Shown here piece after piece: positions 1-7,257 of a DNA stretch of 13,123 nt. The notes under the pieces are model-generated. The model had not been told where the DNA came from. It did not search any database and saw nothing but the letters and a program-made list of their open reading frames with translations. The first letter of the stretch is position 1, and each line of letters starts with the position of its first letter. The DNA is taken from NCBI GenBank assembly GCA_005792225.1, contig SXSP01000264.1, positions 1 through 13,123 of the forward strand, given 5' to 3'. This DNA comes from Bdellovibrionales bacterium. Lineage in GTDB: Bacteria; Bdellovibrionota; Bdellovibrionia; Bdellovibrionales; JAMPXM01. A program made the translations under genes and the position numbers.

Positions 1-298
1 CGAGGTAAAGGAGTTTCCTCGCCACCGTCTTACGATCGATGCGCAAGACCTTCGCGATTCTGTTCTGCGTGACCTTGGCGCAAAGAAGATCACGCACGGT
101 TTGGTTCAGCTGTCGCTTTTTCTGGCGATAGGCGGCCGCGAAGGTTGCGTGCGAGAACGTACGTGCGCACTCGAGGCACTTAAAGCGTTGGATGAGTCGG
201 GAGTCAGATCGCCTGTAGAAAGATCCGAAGCGGATGACTTTCGGATTCTCGGACGGATCGTCGGATGTGGGTTCGCAATGAAAGCAGTTTCGTATCAT
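1..298 (-). CDS. Zinc-ribbon/HTH transposase-like protein, N-terminal part (cut by left edge)
   Basis: Reading the minus strand from the ATG at 298 gives 99 open codons to the window edge, so this is the N-terminal part of a longer protein. A zinc ribbon is formed by C5-x2-C8 and C41-x2-C44; between them is VIRFGSFYRRSDSRLIQRF, the pattern of InsA-type zinc ribbons in IS-encoded proteins. Residues 60-70 are basic, and residues about 77-97 (TQNRIAKVLRIDRKTVARKL) read as a helix-turn-helix. The expected role is DNA binding by a transposase of a small insertion sequence; a DDE catalytic domain would lie beyond the edge and cannot be seen. No clear Shine-Dalgarno precedes the ATG. Instead a perfect hairpin ends 2 bases upstream, and a terminal-repeat-like sequence lies beyond it. 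It could instead be a stand-alone DNA-binding protein derived from such an element. Confidence 0.72.
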   Translation of the reverse strand, partial: MIRNCFHCEPTSDDPSENPKVIRFGSFYRRSDSRLIQRFKCLECARTFSHATFAAAYRQKKRQLNQTVRDLLCAKVTQNRIAKVLRIDRKTVARKLLYL

Positions 299-300
299 GG

Positions 301-329
301 GTTGGCGGAAGAGCAAGACTTCCGCCAAC
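301..329 (-). promoter_or_regulatory. Perfect 11-bp hairpin just upstream of the transposase-like start codon
   Basis: The arms are GTTGGCGGAAG (301-311) and CTTCCGCCAAC (319-329), exact reverse complements separated by a 7-base loop. The hairpin ends 2 bases before the ATG at 298 on the minus strand. No T-tract follows on either strand, so a rho-independent terminator is unlikely. A stem this close to the start codon would hinder initiation on any transcript that includes it. This resembles the way IS10 and IS200 shield transposase translation from read-through transcription; that role here is inference. Confidence 0.6.
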
Positions 330-360
330 AACAATCAAAGGGGCCAGTTTGCGTTTGTCA
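325..360. repeat. Element-end repeat, copy 1 (adjacent to the DUF429 stop codon)
   Basis: These 36 bases match 7233-7268 at 33 of 36 positions, and the match extends through the TGA stop codons of two unrelated minus-strand genes. The inner 25 bases (325-349; on the minus strand beginning AACTGGCCCC and ending TTGTTGTTGG) also match an inverted copy at 7052-7076. Position next to a transposase-like gene, and occurrence in both orientations, fit the terminal inverted repeat of an insertion sequence whose body runs left out of the window. No target duplication can be tested, because the other end is not visible. Confidence 0.65.
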
Positions 361-1311
361 AAACCAGGATATTTTTTGCCGAGGAAACTCAATCCAAATC
401 GCATCTTTCGGGAAGCTTGCGGGGCGTTTTTCGGTTTGGCCCCTGTGGCGGAGGAACGCCGTCAGTGCGCAGAGGAAGGCATCGAATGCGATGCTGTCTT
501 CGACCATGATCCTTAAATCTTGTTGGTAGATGAAGGCGATCTCTTTTTCGATCAGGGTTTTGAGGATGTAGAGTCTGGCTTCGTCGCTGTCGACGGCGTG
601 GCGGTGAAAGCGGAGGTAGCTCTTGTTGATCCCGAGTGACATGCCGATCCGCCAGAGGCTGACCTTTGGATACACCTCGAGGAACGGAATCTGCAGCATT
701 CGCCGTTCGAAAAACCGAGCTCGTGCCGCGAGTGGAGCGGCATTTGAGCCCATCGCGTGCGGCGGGTGAAAAGGTTCCTCGAGTTCGTGGGCGAGATAGA
801 TCTCGGCCGCGCGTTCCGTGTAGGGTGTAAACATTTTGTTTGGACGTTTGGACTTCGCGCGTTTGGCGTGAACGTCCCGCATCCATTTCACCTCCGGCTG
901 GGGGCACTTGGCGACGCCGGGACATTTCAAATCGCATCGAAAACATTTTGGGAGCTGGAGGGGCGCATCGAAAGCGATGACGCCGAGATCTCGTTCCTCG
1001 TCGTGGAGAATTTGGTAGAGGGCATCGTCGGCGGTGGCATCGCCTTTGACGCTGATTTTGTCGCGAAGCGAGCGCAAGAAAACGCGCTTCTGGTCCGGAA
1101 AGAAATCGATGACCGCCACCGCGGTTTTGTCGGTTTTTCCGCCGCCGAGTGCGACGCCGGCAAAGCGGTGAACACGTAAACTTTCGGTCACCGTTCCGCC
1201 AGTCGCGAAGAGACGATCCACGGCCGACGGGCTCGCTCCCGCTGTCGCCGCTGATTTGCGACGTTGCGTTCCGCGCTTCGCGGTTTGAGGGCGGGCCGTT
1301 TTCTTTTTCAT
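358..1311 (-). CDS. DUF429 family protein (predicted RNase H-fold nuclease-like) with a cysteine cluster
   Basis: A 317-residue protein. The start at 1311 is chosen because its ATG overlaps the kinase stop as ATGA (1311-1308) and is preceded by AGGA; an in-frame ATG at 1329 would lengthen the overlap. Residues 1-35 are Lys/Arg/Ala-rich and probably disordered. The DUF429 core follows: AGVALGGGKTDKTAVAVID (51-69), IAFDAPL (112-118), E212 in EVYPKVSLWRIG, and EDSIAFDAFLCALTA (271-285). Acidic residues D115, E212, D272 and D277 are candidates for the predicted metal site. C123-x2-C126-x3-C130-x5-C136 inserted after IAFDAPL could bind zinc. DUF429 is predicted to be nuclease-like, but I know of no established substrate. 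It is the last gene of the ABC/kinase operon. The C-terminus stops exactly where the element-end repeat begins, so the last residues could have been altered by insertion. Confidence 0.82.
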   Translation of the reverse strand: MKKKTARPQTAKRGTQRRKSAATAGASPSAVDRLFATGGTVTESLRVHRFAGVALGGGKTDKTAVAVIDFFPDQKRVFLRSLRDKISVKGDATADDALYQILHDEERDLGVIAFDAPLQLPKCFRCDLKCPGVAKCPQPEVKWMRDVHAKRAKSKRPNKMFTPYTERAAEIYLAHELEEPFHPPHAMGSNAAPLAARARFFERRMLQIPFLEVYPKVSLWRIGMSLGINKSYLRFHRHAVDSDEARLYILKTLIEKEIAFIYQQDLRIMVEDSIAFDAFLCALTAFLRHRGQTEKRPASFPKDAIWIEFPRQKISWF

Positions 1312-2300
1312 CCCATTCCTTCGGCCCAAGGCTTGGCGGGCAGAACCTGAAACCCGTTTGAGGTGCAGAGTTCACGTGCCTTCGCGATTTGTTGATCTGG
1401 ACACCAGATGAGGACACAGCCTCCCCCGCCCGCGCCGCAGATTTTCGCGTTGGCGCCAACACTCCTCGCGAGCTCCGCGAGTCTTCGTATTTCGGGGCTA
1501 GAGAAACCGTCGGAGATGTGCGTGCGAGCCTCGTATTCTTTTTCGAAGATCGCGGGAAGGGCCTTTAAGTTTTTATCGGCCAGGGCTTGCTTCATTTCCC
1601 GAGCGACGGAAGCGAGTTGCATCATGGTCTTTCGCGTATGCAAATCACCATCGAGCCAATTTTTGATCACCTGCCAATTGTTGATGCCGGAGTGATGTGA
1701 GCGCCCCGTGTAGACGAGCAAAAAGCGATCCTCGAAAAGCGACTTTTCGATCGGGCGCACTTCGACTTTGGGGCCCTCAACTCCGTAGGTGATGAAGTTG
1801 AGACCCCCAAAGATGGGAGGAAAGTAGTCTTGCGTGCCCGTGGGCTTCAGCAGGATCTGTGCTTCCAAGTGCGAAGCGATTCGCACCATCTCGTAGGGCT
1901 CAAGGTTTCGACCCATCCATTTTGAGAACGCCTTCAGTAGACTGATGCAAAGGCTTGAGCTTCCGCCTAGGCCCCCGCCGACCGGGCTTTCCGATCTTGT
2001 GGAGAGAGAAAAACCTTTTGTGGGCTTCCAGTATTTCAGGTGGACCCGCACGAGATCAAAAGCAGGCTCCGAATCGGCGAGAGCCTCATCGAGGTCACGA
2101 TATTTCTTTTTTGCGCCCAGGTCCGCCGAGTGAAGTTCGACTTCACGTCCTGGGAGTTCCTTCAGTTCCGCGTAAGTGAAAATGTCGACGGCCACGTTGA
2201 TCGTGACGGGATCGCCGAGAAAGAGATAGAGCGGCCAACAGTCGAGGGTTCCGCCCGCGAGATCGACTCGCGTCGGCGACTTAATCTTTGCTTCGAACAT
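1308..2300 (-). CDS. GHMP family sugar kinase, HddA-like (D-glycero-D-manno-heptose 7-phosphate kinase family)
   Basis: A 330-residue protein starting MFEAKIKSPTRVDLAGGTLD; this ATG at 2300 has GGAAGGA seven bases upstream. An in-frame ATG at 2333 lies further inside the preceding gene and is less likely. All three GHMP motifs are present: RVDLAGGTLD (11-20), the ATP-binding SPVGGGLGGSSS (105-116), and GAGGGGCVL (289-297). The stretch TGTQDYFPPIFGGLNF (154-169) is typical of the HddA/fucokinase-like branch rather than mevalonate or homoserine kinases. The protein should be a cytoplasmic ATP-dependent sugar or sugar-phosphate kinase. No other GDP-heptose genes (gmhA, gmhB, hddC) are in view, so the substrate is open. 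It overlaps the DUF4340 gene by 20 bases and the DUF429 gene by 4. The family assignment is firm; the sugar is not. Confidence 0.88.
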   Translation of the reverse strand: MFEAKIKSPTRVDLAGGTLDCWPLYLFLGDPVTINVAVDIFTYAELKELPGREVELHSADLGAKKKYRDLDEALADSEPAFDLVRVHLKYWKPTKGFSLSTRSESPVGGGLGGSSSLCISLLKAFSKWMGRNLEPYEMVRIASHLEAQILLKPTGTQDYFPPIFGGLNFITYGVEGPKVEVRPIEKSLFEDRFLLVYTGRSHHSGINNWQVIKNWLDGDLHTRKTMMQLASVAREMKQALADKNLKALPAIFEKEYEARTHISDGFSSPEIRRLAELARSVGANAKICGAGGGGCVLIWCPDQQIAKARELCTSNGFQVLPAKPWAEGMG

Positions 2301-3693
2301 CCGCGGATCCTTCCTTGAACACGTTGGCGGCATCGAGAGTCTGGAGGCTCTTTTCCGAAAGGCCTAGGACTCGCTCGATTTTGTTTGTACGGGTCACGAT
2401 GTACTTCGCTTCGGGCTTCTGATCGCTGTTTCGGCTCTCGATGCGTTCAGGCCCCCAAGAGAGGCTGAGGAGCGTGGTTCCGTCGGCGCGAGAGATGGTG
2501 ATTGTCGACGTGAACTTGGGCGGAGCCTTTCCGATCGCCTCGAAAACACGGAGGGCCTCGAGCTGACCAATGCGCTCGATCAACGACTCAATCTTAGCGC
2601 CGTCTGGCTCTTTCTGTAAACTCTTGCCTGTCATGACCCAGGCACCATCTTTTTTCTCGAAGGTTCCGTTGAGCGCTGCCGTTTGGATATGGAGCTTGGC
2701 CGCCTCTTTTACGTCGAAAGCGAAGGGGATTTTCTTGTCAAAGAAGCTGTCAGCTTTGCGGTAGATCGGCTCGGCTGCCACTTTAACGATCGAAACGATC
2801 GGCTTGATATCGGTGCTCGTGGCGTAGGCATCTCCACGCTCCTGGGGATTTGACATCTCGAGCGTGAAGAACGTTTCGCCCTTCGCAACAAGCTTCACTT
2901 GCACGCCGGGAGGTGAAAGGTGGAATTTTTTAAGATCTGACTTGTCCTCCGCGTGGAAATCCTGGGCGCGCAACGCTTTGATCAGCGACAGGTATCCATC
3001 AACCTTTGAGGAAGATACGGGAAGATCGGTGGGCCCCTCGAGCATCTTCCACTCTTCTTTTTCTCGTTGGAAAACGAACTTCTTCGGGAGTTCTGGTCCG
3101 GCTTGCGTGATTTCGATTCGATGCACCACGGAGGGCTTACTCTCGGGATCGCGATAGAGGTTTTTATTTCGGAAGTCGCCAAGTTTTTTGGCGAGAATCA
3201 CATCCCAACTCGAGCTCACAAGTCGGATTTTATTTTCGTCGTCGATGCGGGCGTAGATATTGCCGTCATAGGCTTTGACCGAACCGATCTTGAACGTCTG
3301 CGTTCGCCCATCGGTTGCCGTAAGGCGCACTTCATAGGGAGGTGCATCGAGGCCGTAGGTTTTCGGATTCGCTTCGGACCCTTCGGCGACGGTTTCGATC
3401 GTGCGTTCAGCTTTGATCGAGATCAAGAAATTCTTGGCCTCTTGATTATCCGCGGGCTCTTGAATGGGAGAGAGGAGAAACCAATCCTCGCCCTTTTTTT
3501 CGACGACGAGTGATTGCCCCCCTCTCGGGATAATCTCGAATTTGGTGACGAGATCTGGCTCGATTCTCAAGACGTTGAGATCTTGCTCCTTTTTGGTCTC
3601 GATCTTTTCGGTGCGTTTCGTATCAAAGACCGTAAATGCCACGAGTGCCGCGATGATCAGCGCAAACAGAAGCGTCCAGTGAAACGACCTCAT
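2281..3693 (-). CDS. DUF4340 domain membrane-anchored protein
   Basis: A 470-residue protein starting MRSFHWTLLFALIIAALVAF. The ATG at 3693 overlaps the gldG stop as ATGA and has GAAGGAAGG just upstream. An in-frame ATG at 3765 would sit inside the gldG coding end and is rejected. One N-terminal transmembrane helix (about residues 6-23) is followed by a large soluble, probably periplasmic part with repeated beta-rich units such as KFEIIPRGGQSLVVEKKGEDWFL-type segments and several aromatic W/F turns. That pattern and the position after GldG are characteristic of DUF4340 proteins, which often travel with Gld-type ABC systems. Its molecular role is unknown; the context suggests a partner of the ABC complex on the outer face of the inner membrane. 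Confidence 0.85.
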   Translation of the reverse strand: MRSFHWTLLFALIIAALVAFTVFDTKRTEKIETKKEQDLNVLRIEPDLVTKFEIIPRGGQSLVVEKKGEDWFLLSPIQEPADNQEAKNFLISIKAERTIETVAEGSEANPKTYGLDAPPYEVRLTATDGRTQTFKIGSVKAYDGNIYARIDDENKIRLVSSSWDVILAKKLGDFRNKNLYRDPESKPSVVHRIEITQAGPELPKKFVFQREKEEWKMLEGPTDLPVSSSKVDGYLSLIKALRAQDFHAEDKSDLKKFHLSPPGVQVKLVAKGETFFTLEMSNPQERGDAYATSTDIKPIVSIVKVAAEPIYRKADSFFDKKIPFAFDVKEAAKLHIQTAALNGTFEKKDGAWVMTGKSLQKEPDGAKIESLIERIGQLEALRVFEAIGKAPPKFTSTITISRADGTTLLSLSWGPERIESRNSDQKPEAKYIVTRTNKIERVLGLSEKSLQTLDAANVFKEGSADVRSKD

Positions 3694-5213
3694 GCCGCCT
3701 TCCTTCTCCACCAAACGAATCCGCCAAAGAAGAACATCAAGAGCGGAAGCGGAATCAGGAAACAAACCACGAGGATGTAAAAGTCTTGCGTAAACATATT
3801 AAGCTTAGTCGCCTTCGGCTCTTTCGGCCGAATCGAAATCAAATCTCGGTCCGCGGAGAGAAAGGCGGCCGCGTTCATGACGAGATCGCGATTCAAATTC
3901 GCGGAAATGAAATTGTTCGCCAAAAAGTCGCTGTCGCCGAAAATCACGGCGGAGAATTCCTTTCCTTCAGGGATTTTTCCCTCGACCACGGCGCCAAGCA
4001 TGTGGGGACCGTTGGGGGCGAAGCTCACGCGCTCCGTGGGCTCCGGGATCGACATCGTTTGTTCCGACGAGACGAGGGGCTCCACGCGCAGATCGTCAGA
4101 CTTGCTCGGATCAACTTTCAATTCGGAAGCCATGAAGAAGACCGAGAACGTTTTCGGCTGAGTGAACGCGCGAGTGACCTCGTTGGTTCGTGAGAATTCG
4201 GTTCCGAGCACCATCGCTGGCCCGCCCTGCACGATTTGCGAACGCAGATCGAGCACGAAGTTGTTCGCGAACTCGACACCAAAAAGTTTCGTGAGATTCG
4301 CCAAGTTATGTTTCATCCCGGGATCGAGAGCGAGGAGGAGATGCCCCCCGCGTTTCGCGTAATCACGGAGCGCCTGAATTTCGGGCTGCAGGAATTGCTG
4401 GACGGGCCGAATGACAGCAACGACGCCGGCGTCTTCGGGAACTTTGTTGTTCGTTTGAAAGAGGATCAGCGGTTTTACGTCGTAGGTCACCGAGAGTTCG
4501 TCTTTGAGCGTGGAGAGTCCCGTCTCGGTCTTGTCATCCAGAACGCGTTCCCCATGGCCCATCGTGAAGTAGAAGACTTTTTTCTTCTCGCGACCGAGCT
4601 TTAAAAAGGCGCGCGTAACGCCCTCCTCGTTCGGCGTCTCGATCTTCGTCTTCTTCTCGCCCTGTACCGCATAAACGACGAAAGGTCCCGAAGAGAATTC
4701 GTACTTCTGTGCAAGGTCGGGCCTTTGGAGAGCGTTATGGGCCTCGTATTTGATGCTCTTGTTTACGTTCTGGTACATGGAAGCAAGATCCGCGACACTT
4801 CTCGCGACATTTTCTTCTCCCGTCGCCCCCTTGCGGTACAGGAGAACGAGTGTCGTCTCCTGCTTCAACGACTGCGCGGCCTTCCGAGATTGATCCGAGA
4901 GCGAATTAAGATTCTCGCTCGTCCAATCGAATTTTTTCTCGTACCGAACGCCGAGAATATTGAGGCACGTGAGCCCGGCGATGACCAATACGATGAGAGC
5001 CCCCATGTTCATTCCATGCTTCGTCGTGCGCATGCCGAAAATCTCGCGAATGGCCCGGTGATCCTTCGCAATACCCAATGCAAAGAACACGATCGAAAGT
5101 CCGAGGGGACCCCACATCCCGTCATGCCAGCCGCCGTAGATAATGCGGGTCATGCAGAGAACGAGGAAGAACAAGAAGGAAAAGAGAAAAAGAAACTTTC
5201 CGGCCTTGCTCAT
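3690..5213 (-). CDS. gldG: GldG-family ABC transporter auxiliary protein
   Basis: A 507-residue protein with a strong ribosome site (GGAGGT, 5226-5221) eight bases from its ATG. Predicted membrane helices: about 6-20, 33-49 and 70-87. The segment YEKKFDWTSENLNSLSDQSR (91-110), just after the third helix, is the signature of the GldG / ABC-type auxiliary family. A large extracytoplasmic domain follows, including FYFTMGHGER, GVVAVIRP and GHLLLALDP, as in GldG/IFT52-like folds. A final helix is near the C-terminus (about 478-500), ending in WWRRKAA. In Flavobacteria, GldA/GldF/GldG form an ABC complex needed for gliding, whereas homologues in other phyla have undefined roles. It lies between the permease (5-base gap) and the DUF4340 gene (ATGA overlap). 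Confidence 0.88.
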   Translation of the reverse strand: MSKAGKFLFLFSFLFFLVLCMTRIIYGGWHDGMWGPLGLSIVFFALGIAKDHRAIREIFGMRTTKHGMNMGALIVLVIAGLTCLNILGVRYEKKFDWTSENLNSLSDQSRKAAQSLKQETTLVLLYRKGATGEENVARSVADLASMYQNVNKSIKYEAHNALQRPDLAQKYEFSSGPFVVYAVQGEKKTKIETPNEEGVTRAFLKLGREKKKVFYFTMGHGERVLDDKTETGLSTLKDELSVTYDVKPLILFQTNNKVPEDAGVVAVIRPVQQFLQPEIQALRDYAKRGGHLLLALDPGMKHNLANLTKLFGVEFANNFVLDLRSQIVQGGPAMVLGTEFSRTNEVTRAFTQPKTFSVFFMASELKVDPSKSDDLRVEPLVSSEQTMSIPEPTERVSFAPNGPHMLGAVVEGKIPEGKEFSAVIFGDSDFLANNFISANLNRDLVMNAAAFLSADRDLISIRPKEPKATKLNMFTQDFYILVVCFLIPLPLLMFFFGGFVWWRRKAA

Positions 5214-5218
5214 GAAGC

Positions 5219-5980
5219 TTACCTCCAGCGCGTGGATTCAACCACGCGTTGAGTGAGAAACGAGAAAAAGAAAACGACGGTCGCAAAGAAGATCAAACCG
5301 GAGACGCTAAAATTTCCTTTGAGGAAGTTGACGTAATGCGTGCTCACATTGAGATGTTCAAAAACCTGGCGCTGAAGAGGACTCTCCGACGCGTCGGCCG
5401 CCGCTCCCAAAAACCAGAGAAGAACGTTAAAGATCAACGCCAGGATCACCGCGACCACAGTACTTTGCGTAAGACTCGAGGTGAACATATCGATCGCAAC
5501 GTAACAAGCGACCAAAAGAAGCAGCCCAATATAACTGCACGCGAGCGGGCCCCAGTCGAGGTGTCCCCAAAAGACGAGGCTCAACGGATAAAGAAGACTC
5601 ACGAGAACGAGCGCCCAAGCCGTTACGGTTCCGGCGATGAGTTTCCCGAGGGTAATATCCGTCGCCGTCACGGGAGCCGTGAGGAGGAGATCAAAAGTTC
5701 GCTGTCTCTTCTCATCGGGAAAGAGCCTCATCGAGATCGCGGCAACCGCGAAGATCATGACGAGGTTGACGAGCGAAATATGTTTCGCGAACACCGTGAA
5801 ATGAAGGTTCATTCCGTCGGCCCCGCTCATCATCTGCATCTGGGGCTGCAAGAACGCCGCAACCGAAACAATGAAGAGAATCGTCCAAGCGATGCAACAG
5901 ACGCCCGCGATCACGTAGAAGAGCGGACTCGCAAAGATATTCCGAAGATCCTTACCCGCGATGACCAACGCGCCCCTCAT
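5219..5980 (-). CDS. ABC-2 type permease, GldF-like
   Basis: A 253-residue polytopic membrane protein with about six hydrophobic helices, starting MRGALVIAGKDLRNIFASPL, the usual opening of ABC-2 permeases (amphipathic segment before helix 1). The cytoplasmic loop FPDEKRQRTFDLLLTAPVTATDI matches the conserved EKR-x-x-TF/GT-x-x-LL-x-xPV signature of NosY/GldF proteins. The ATG at 5980 overlaps the ATPase stop as ATGA, and AAAGGAG lies upstream inside the ATPase gene. It would form the membrane channel with the upstream ATPase and the downstream GldG-like protein. The transported substrate cannot be inferred. Confidence 0.9.
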   Translation of the reverse strand: MRGALVIAGKDLRNIFASPLFYVIAGVCCIAWTILFIVSVAAFLQPQMQMMSGADGMNLHFTVFAKHISLVNLVMIFAVAAISMRLFPDEKRQRTFDLLLTAPVTATDITLGKLIAGTVTAWALVLVSLLYPLSLVFWGHLDWGPLACSYIGLLLLVACYVAIDMFTSSLTQSTVVAVILALIFNVLLWFLGAAADASESPLQRQVFEHLNVSTHYVNFLKGNFSVSGLIFFATVVFFFSFLTQRVVESTRWR

Positions 5981-6924
5981 AGCGTCGCTCCTTTGTTCTG
6001 ATTTTCCTCACTCGTCGTGAGCTTGAGGAAGACGTCTTCAAGATTGATGCGCTCTTCACGAAGTTCGAGGAGTCCGCAACCCGCAGTCACCACCCGCTCC
6101 GCAAGTTTTGGTGTGATGCCCTTGGAGCCGTCGGTATCGATTTCGATTACGCCACCGCCTCGAGCGACGACCCCTTGAACGCCGGGAGTTGAACGCAAGT
6201 CACCGACCACCGAGTCTTTCATGTCAACGACGCGTACGTGGACCCTGGCGGATCCGCTCATGCGCCGGGAAAGTCCGTCCAACGAATCTTCCGCGGCGAT
6301 GCGGCCGCGATTGATGATGATGATTCGCTCGCACGTGGCCTGAACCTCGGGGAGGATATGAGTCGAGAGAATGATTGTATGATGGCCCGCGAGATCCTTT
6401 ATGAGCTTTCGCACTTCGGCGACTTGTCTCGGATCAAGTCCCACCGTCGGTTCATCGAGAATGAGAACTTCAGGCTCCGAAACGAGCGCCTGCGAAATTC
6501 CAACCCGTTGCCGATAACCTTTTGAAAGATTCTGGATCATCCTCTTGCGAACGGATCCGAGATCAGTCTTCTCGATCGCCCGTTCCACTTGCGCAGAGAG
6601 CTTCGACTTCTCAACGCCCTTTAATCGCGCAACGAACTTGAGATATGACTCAACCGTCATCTCGCCATAAACCGGCGGCGTCTCCGGCAGGTAACCGATT
6701 CGCTTCTTCACCTCGATCGGGTCTTCGAAGACATCAAACCCCGCGACCGTCACCGAACCCGCGGACGGCGGCATGAAACCCGTGATGATTTTCATCGTGG
6801 TCGTTTTACCGGCGCCGTTCGGACCGAGGAATCCAACGACCTCGCCCTTCTTCACGGAAAAGCTCAGCCGATCGACCGCCTTATGCGGCCCGTAGTTCTT
6901 GGTCAACTCTCGCACTTCGATCAT
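5977..6924 (-). CDS. ABC transporter ATP-binding protein, GldA-like
   Basis: A 315-residue ATPase with all nucleotide-binding elements: Walker A GPNGAGKT (34-41), Q-loop region near 79-85 (LPETPPVYGEMTV, with E81 in the usual Q position, as in many GldA/NatA-type proteins), signature LSKGY (133-137), Walker B VLILDE (153-158), D-loop after it and H189. Residues about 210-315 form the C-terminal extension common in CcmA/NatA-type ATPases that drive ABC-2 permeases. First gene of the operon; a TTGACA promoter lies about 50-75 bases upstream. The ribosome site is modest (GAGGAG well upstream, AGG close to the ATG). Confidence 0.92.
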   Translation of the reverse strand: MIEVRELTKNYGPHKAVDRLSFSVKKGEVVGFLGPNGAGKTTTMKIITGFMPPSAGSVTVAGFDVFEDPIEVKKRIGYLPETPPVYGEMTVESYLKFVARLKGVEKSKLSAQVERAIEKTDLGSVRKRMIQNLSKGYRQRVGISQALVSEPEVLILDEPTVGLDPRQVAEVRKLIKDLAGHHTIILSTHILPEVQATCERIIIINRGRIAAEDSLDGLSRRMSGSARVHVRVVDMKDSVVGDLRSTPGVQGVVARGGGVIEIDTDGSKGITPKLAERVVTAGCGLLELREERINLEDVFLKLTTSEENQNKGATL

Positions 6925-6970
6925 AAGCCTGGAGTCTCCTCAAAACTTGGAGTGGTCTGATAGTTTAAAA

Positions 6971-6998
6971 ATGCTATGCTTTGCCTCGAAACTGTCAA
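6971..6998 (-). promoter_or_regulatory. Predicted sigma-70 type promoter for the ABC/kinase operon
   Basis: On the minus strand a perfect -35 box TTGACA (6998-6993) is followed after 16 bases by TAGCAT (6976-6971), which matches four of six -10 positions. Transcription would begin near 6964, giving a leader of about 40 bases before the ATPase ATG at 6924. AT-rich sequence upstream (7021-7040) could act as an UP element. A 9-bp palindrome ATGACTCAT (7011-7019) sits just upstream of the -35 box and could be an operator, though it is short. Confidence 0.5.
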
Positions 6999-7051
6999 GG
7001 GTCCAGCTCGATGACTCATTGCATTTCTATTTTCATTTCGAAGGGTTAGGT

Positions 7052-7257
7052 AACTGGCCCACTTGATTGTTGTTGAATAGGTGCGGAACGTTGGCTTCAT
7101 CAGGATGAGAGCACCTGAACGCCTCGCCGCCCGTCGGACTCCCCAACTTGCCTCGAACTTTCGTTTAAAACGAAGGCGGACAGCTCGGACGACCCCGAAG
7201 ATCCATCCAAAGCACCGTGAACGTCTTCCTTTCCAACAACAATTAAAGGGGCCAGTT
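7052..7257. mobile_element. MITE-like element of about 206 bp with 25-bp imperfect terminal inverted repeats
   Basis: The left arm (7052-7076) begins AACTGGCCCA and ends TTGTTGTTGA. The reverse complement of the right arm (7257-7233) begins AACTGGCCCC and ends TTGTTGTTGG. The arms match at 21 of 25 positions. The right arm matches the repeat at 325-349, beside a transposase-like gene, at 24 of 25 positions. The interior has no supported coding sequence, so this looks like a non-autonomous derivative that could be moved by the transposase of that family. No clear target-site duplication is visible at the presumed tips, so the exact boundaries are uncertain, and an old, decayed insertion is possible. 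Confidence 0.55.

Noticed and set aside
301..329. Hairpin considered as a rho-independent terminator for the DUF429 operon.
   Set aside because: No T-tract follows the stem in either direction.
389..1462. 357-codon minus-strand frame overlapping the DUF429 and kinase genes.
   Set aside because: Out of frame with both recognisable proteins, Arg/Pro-rich, and without family motifs.
5249..6001. 250-codon plus-strand frame opposite the permease.
   Set aside because: The translation is an extreme Arg/Glu/Lys/His mix typical of the complement of a membrane protein gene; the permease motifs are clear on the other strand.
7011..7019. ATGACTCAT palindrome as a defined operator.
   Set aside because: Nine bases is too short to assign a regulator and can occur by chance; kept only as a note under the promoter.
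6921..7100. Minus-strand reading frame of 59 codons whose stop overlaps the ATPase start as ATGA.
   Set aside because: The ATGA overlap imitates the other junctions, but the frame uses many codons (CTA, AGA, ATA, TTA) that neighbouring genes avoid. It has no good ribosome site, and the operon promoter lies inside it.
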